NCBI GenBank assembly: GCA_018262385.1
Contig: JAGSPQ010000146.1
Location: forward strand, 1 to 7,575
DNA: 7,575 bases
Source of the DNA: Myxococcaceae bacterium
Lineage (GTDB): Bacteria; Myxococcota; Myxococcia; Myxococcales; Myxococcaceae
Direction: 5' to 3'
Of this stretch, positions 6,096 through 7,575 are shown in pieces; positions within the stretch are counted from its first letter, which is position 1; each line of letters opens with the position of its first letter. The notes under the pieces were generated by a model. That model did no database searches, had not been told where the DNA came from, and saw only the letters and a list, made by a program, of their open reading frames with translations. The position numbers and the translations under genes are program-made.

Positions 6096-7505
6096 TCAGT
6101 TGATTCCCGGGTCGACAGTGACCGGGGCGGCGACCGAGGTTGTCTCCCACTTGAAGTTGTCAATCAGCACCGCCGAGTCGAGGTTGGCGTCGCCCTCGTC
6201 GAGCACCAGGAACCGCAAGGTGATCGTCTCGCCCGGCTTGACCGGCGCCTTGGTGTTGAGCCAGCCGGTCGCCCCGCCCGCCATCTTCACCTGGCCGGGG
6301 AACTGGCTGCCCGCCTGGCTGGTCCGCATCTCTTCGTAGCCGGTCTTGTTCAGCAGCGAGGTCGGCTTGGTGCAGGTGTTGGTGAACGCGCTGGTGCCGG
6401 TGCCGCCGGTGGCGCTGACGCAGACGTCGAAGAAGCCGTTGTTGATCGACACCGGCTGGTTCTTGTCGTCGAAGCTGATGTTGCAGGTCGGCACCGCCGC
6501 TCCGGTGATGCACTGGGTCGCGGGCAGCTTGGTCGGATCGAGCGCGGACGACTCGAGGATCGCGAGGAACCGATCGTTGTATTCGGTGCAGACCCACTCG
6601 GGGTACTCGGCCGAGAAGAAGCTGAAGTTGAACGAGAGGCTCTTGGCGTTCTGCGGGACCTTGAGCTTCAGCGTCAGCTCGCTCAAGTCCTTCGCATCCG
6701 GGGTGGTCGCCGGCGCCGCGCACCGCGGGGGCGAGTAGAGCGGGTGGGGGTTGCTGGTGTTGAAGGTGAACCCGTCCTGCGGGTGGTAGGTGGGCGCGTC
6801 GTAGAGGTCCTTCGCCTCACCGGTCGAGAGCATGATCATCTTCGAGCCCGCGCGGGGCAGGAAGCCGTCGCCGAACTTGGTCCGCACCCCGCGCGAGGAC
6901 GGCTGGCCGACCGGGAAGGTGGCCGAGGTGACCATCGGGAACTTCGCCGTCGAGCACAGCCCGATCGCCCTGGCGAACGAGTCGCCGGTGGCCGCGGTCG
7001 CCGCGTCGTCACACAGCAGCGTGGCCTCGTCGACCGTCCCGTCGCAGTTGTCGTCCACCTTGTTCTGCGGATCTTCGATCGCGGTCGGCCCGACCAGCAC
7101 CTCGGCGTCGTTGCAGTCGCCGCCGCCGTCCGCCTGATAGGGGAACCCGTCCTTGTCGCCGTCGTTGCCGTCGACCTTGTTGTCGATCTTCCCGTCGCAG
7201 TCGTCGTCCTTCCCGTTGAGCGTCTCCTTCGCCCCCGGGAAAACCGTCGCGTCGTTGTCGTTGCACTCGTTGCAGCTGTTGAAGCTGTCCAGGTCGACGT
7301 CGACGCAGTTGCTCGCGCCGCCCCCGGTGCCGCCACCGCTCCCGTTGCCGCTTCCCCCGCCGCCGTCCGCCGAGCCGTTGCCCCCGCCCTTGCCGGCGCC
7401 CGTCCCTCCTCCCGCGCCGCCTCCAATCGTCGTCACTCCGCCACCGCAGCCGAGGGCCAGAATTGAAGTCGCCACCAGCGCCATCTGGAAGATCGCTCGA
7501 ATCAT
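6096..7505 (-). CDS. Lipoprotein with MopE-like metal-binding repeats and choice-of-anchor domain, 469 aa
   Basis: Predicted surface lipoprotein. Seen: a signal peptide ending LALGC (lipidated C20); a Gly-rich linker (about 21-64); two repeats of the 'putative metal-binding motif' seen in MopE-type proteins (67-110 and 115-160), each with D-x-D-x-D, a C-N-D and a D-[DN]-C-D-G-x-[IV]-D; then a large beta-rich domain (about 174-452) with F-S-A-E-Y-P-E-W-V-C-x-E-Y-N-D (297-311) and a closing LDSAVLIDNFKWE (442-454), which is typical of choice-of-anchor (type L-like) proteins. Metal is probably calcium, by the Asp pattern. The SD AAGGTGAG directly before the ATG fixes the start, but it is buried in an inverted repeat. 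It is first in a probable operon with the CglB-like gene, so a partner in adhesion or surface display is inferred. Domain subtype is uncertain. Confidence 0.85.
   Translation of the reverse strand: MIRAIFQMALVATSILALGCGGGVTTIGGGAGGGTGAGKGGGNGSADGGGGSGNGSGGGTGGGASNCVDVDLDSFNSCNECNDNDATVFPGAKETLNGKDDDCDGKIDNKVDGNDGDKDGFPYQADGGGDCNDAEVLVGPTAIEDPQNKVDDNCDGTVDEATLLCDDAATAATGDSFARAIGLCSTAKFPMVTSATFPVGQPSSRGVRTKFGDGFLPRAGSKMIMLSTGEAKDLYDAPTYHPQDGFTFNTSNPHPLYSPPRCAAPATTPDAKDLSELTLKLKVPQNAKSLSFNFSFFSAEYPEWVCTEYNDRFLAILESSALDPTKLPATQCITGAAVPTCNISFDDKNQPVSINNGFFDVCVSATGGTGTSAFTNTCTKPTSLLNKTGYEEMRTSQAGSQFPGQVKMAGGATGWLNTKAPVKPGETITLRFLVLDEGDANLDSAVLIDNFKWETTSVAAPVTVDPGIN
7026..7307 (-). repeat. Two MopE-like metal-binding repeats in the lipoprotein
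   Basis: Residues 67-110 and 115-160 repeat the same order: D-x-D-x-D-[SG]-F, C-N-D followed by a Gly-Pro or Pro-Gly turn and an acidic residue, then D-[DN]-C-D-G-x-[IV]-D. Spacing between equivalent points is about 46-51 residues. Confidence 0.75.
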
Positions 7506-7508
7506 TCA

Positions 7509-7536
7509 CTCACCTTTGAGGGACGACGAAGGTGAG
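7509..7536 (-). promoter_or_regulatory. Perfect 8-bp inverted repeat covering the Shine-Dalgarno of the 469-aa lipoprotein gene
   Basis: CTCACCTT and AAGGTGAG (7509-7516 and 7529-7536) are exact inverted copies with a 12-base spacer. On the minus-strand mRNA the proximal arm is the SD itself, three bases before the ATG at 7505, so a hairpin would hide it. The repeat is seen directly; the regulatory role is inferred. It could instead be a protein-binding palindrome in DNA. Confidence 0.45.
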
Positions 7537-7538
7537 CA

Positions 7539-7567
7539 TTGATCCACAAATCCCTACCTCGGAACAA
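7539..7567 (-). promoter_or_regulatory. Weak candidate promoter for the lipoprotein operon
   Basis: On the minus strand TTGTTC (7567-7562) and GATCAA (7544-7539) are exactly 17 bases apart, but each matches the sigma-70 consensus at only three of six positions. If used, transcription would start near 7532, inside the distal arm of the inverted repeat. The real promoter may lie beyond the window. Confidence 0.2.
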
Positions 7568-7575
7568 GACCCGCC

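Noticed and set aside
4805..6163. Longer form of the CglB-like protein starting at 6163
   Set aside because: It would overlap the upstream gene by 68 bases and place 35 polar residues before the lipoprotein signal peptide. The ATG at 6058 has an SD and gives a proper lipobox position.
6048..7466. Long plus-strand open frame opposite the metal-binding lipoprotein
   Set aside because: Arg/Val/Gly-rich with no domain signature, antisense to a gene with signal peptide, SD and clear repeats. The same reasoning removes 4706-6076 opposite the CglB-like gene.
7532..7575. Possible start of a divergent plus-strand gene (GTG at 7532, peptide MSIDPQIPTSEQDP)
   Set aside because: An SD-like GAGGGA lies 8 bases upstream and the frame is open to the edge, but only 14 codons are visible and the 26-base gap to the opposite start would leave no room for promoters. 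Sequence to the right would decide.

Overview
The window is G+C-rich and almost wholly coding, with seven protein genes and only three short non-coding gaps of any note. It looks like a chromosome segment from a myxobacterium (Myxococcota). The main evidence is a MYXO-CTERM-type sorting tail on a Cys-rich protease, a lipoprotein closely resembling the gliding-motility adhesin CglB, and Gly-rich linkers with MopE-type 'putative metal-binding' repeats. No phage, transposon, CRISPR or RNA gene is visible.

Layout. (1) 38-928, plus strand: an MnmC/MnmD-type tRNA wobble-uridine methyltransferase, whose reading frame stays open to the left edge. (2) 4318-916, minus strand: a tightly packed three-gene unit. 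It holds a secreted 192-aa protein of unknown function, a matrixin-type zinc metalloprotease with a long Cys-rich stalk and sorting tail (ATGA overlap with the gene before), and a small YfiM/DUF2279-like envelope protein 8 bases downstream. (3) 4319-4415: a divergent control region with three copies of a 9-bp motif and an A+T-rich -10-like element. (4) 4416-4808, plus strand: a DsrE-family protein that may be read from a leaderless mRNA. (5) 7505-4805, minus strand: a two-gene unit with a choice-of-anchor/metal-binding lipoprotein followed by the CglB-like VWA lipoprotein. The leader of this unit holds a perfect 8-bp inverted repeat that covers the Shine-Dalgarno sequence.

How the parts may work together. 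Five of the seven products carry export signals: two lipoproteins, one anchored protease, one secreted partner and one small envelope protein. The window is therefore mainly a cell-surface locus next to two cytoplasmic genes (tRNA modification, DsrE). The two lipoproteins are probably co-transcribed and may act together in surface adhesion or gliding. The protease and its upstream partner are probably translated in a coupled way. The most unusual structures are two tandem six-cysteine modules with an inhibitor-cystine-knot (knottin/conotoxin-like) spacing in the protease stalk, the SD-covering inverted repeat, and the triple repeat in the divergent promoter region. Convergent genes here overlap at their stop codons, leaving no room for ordinary terminators.
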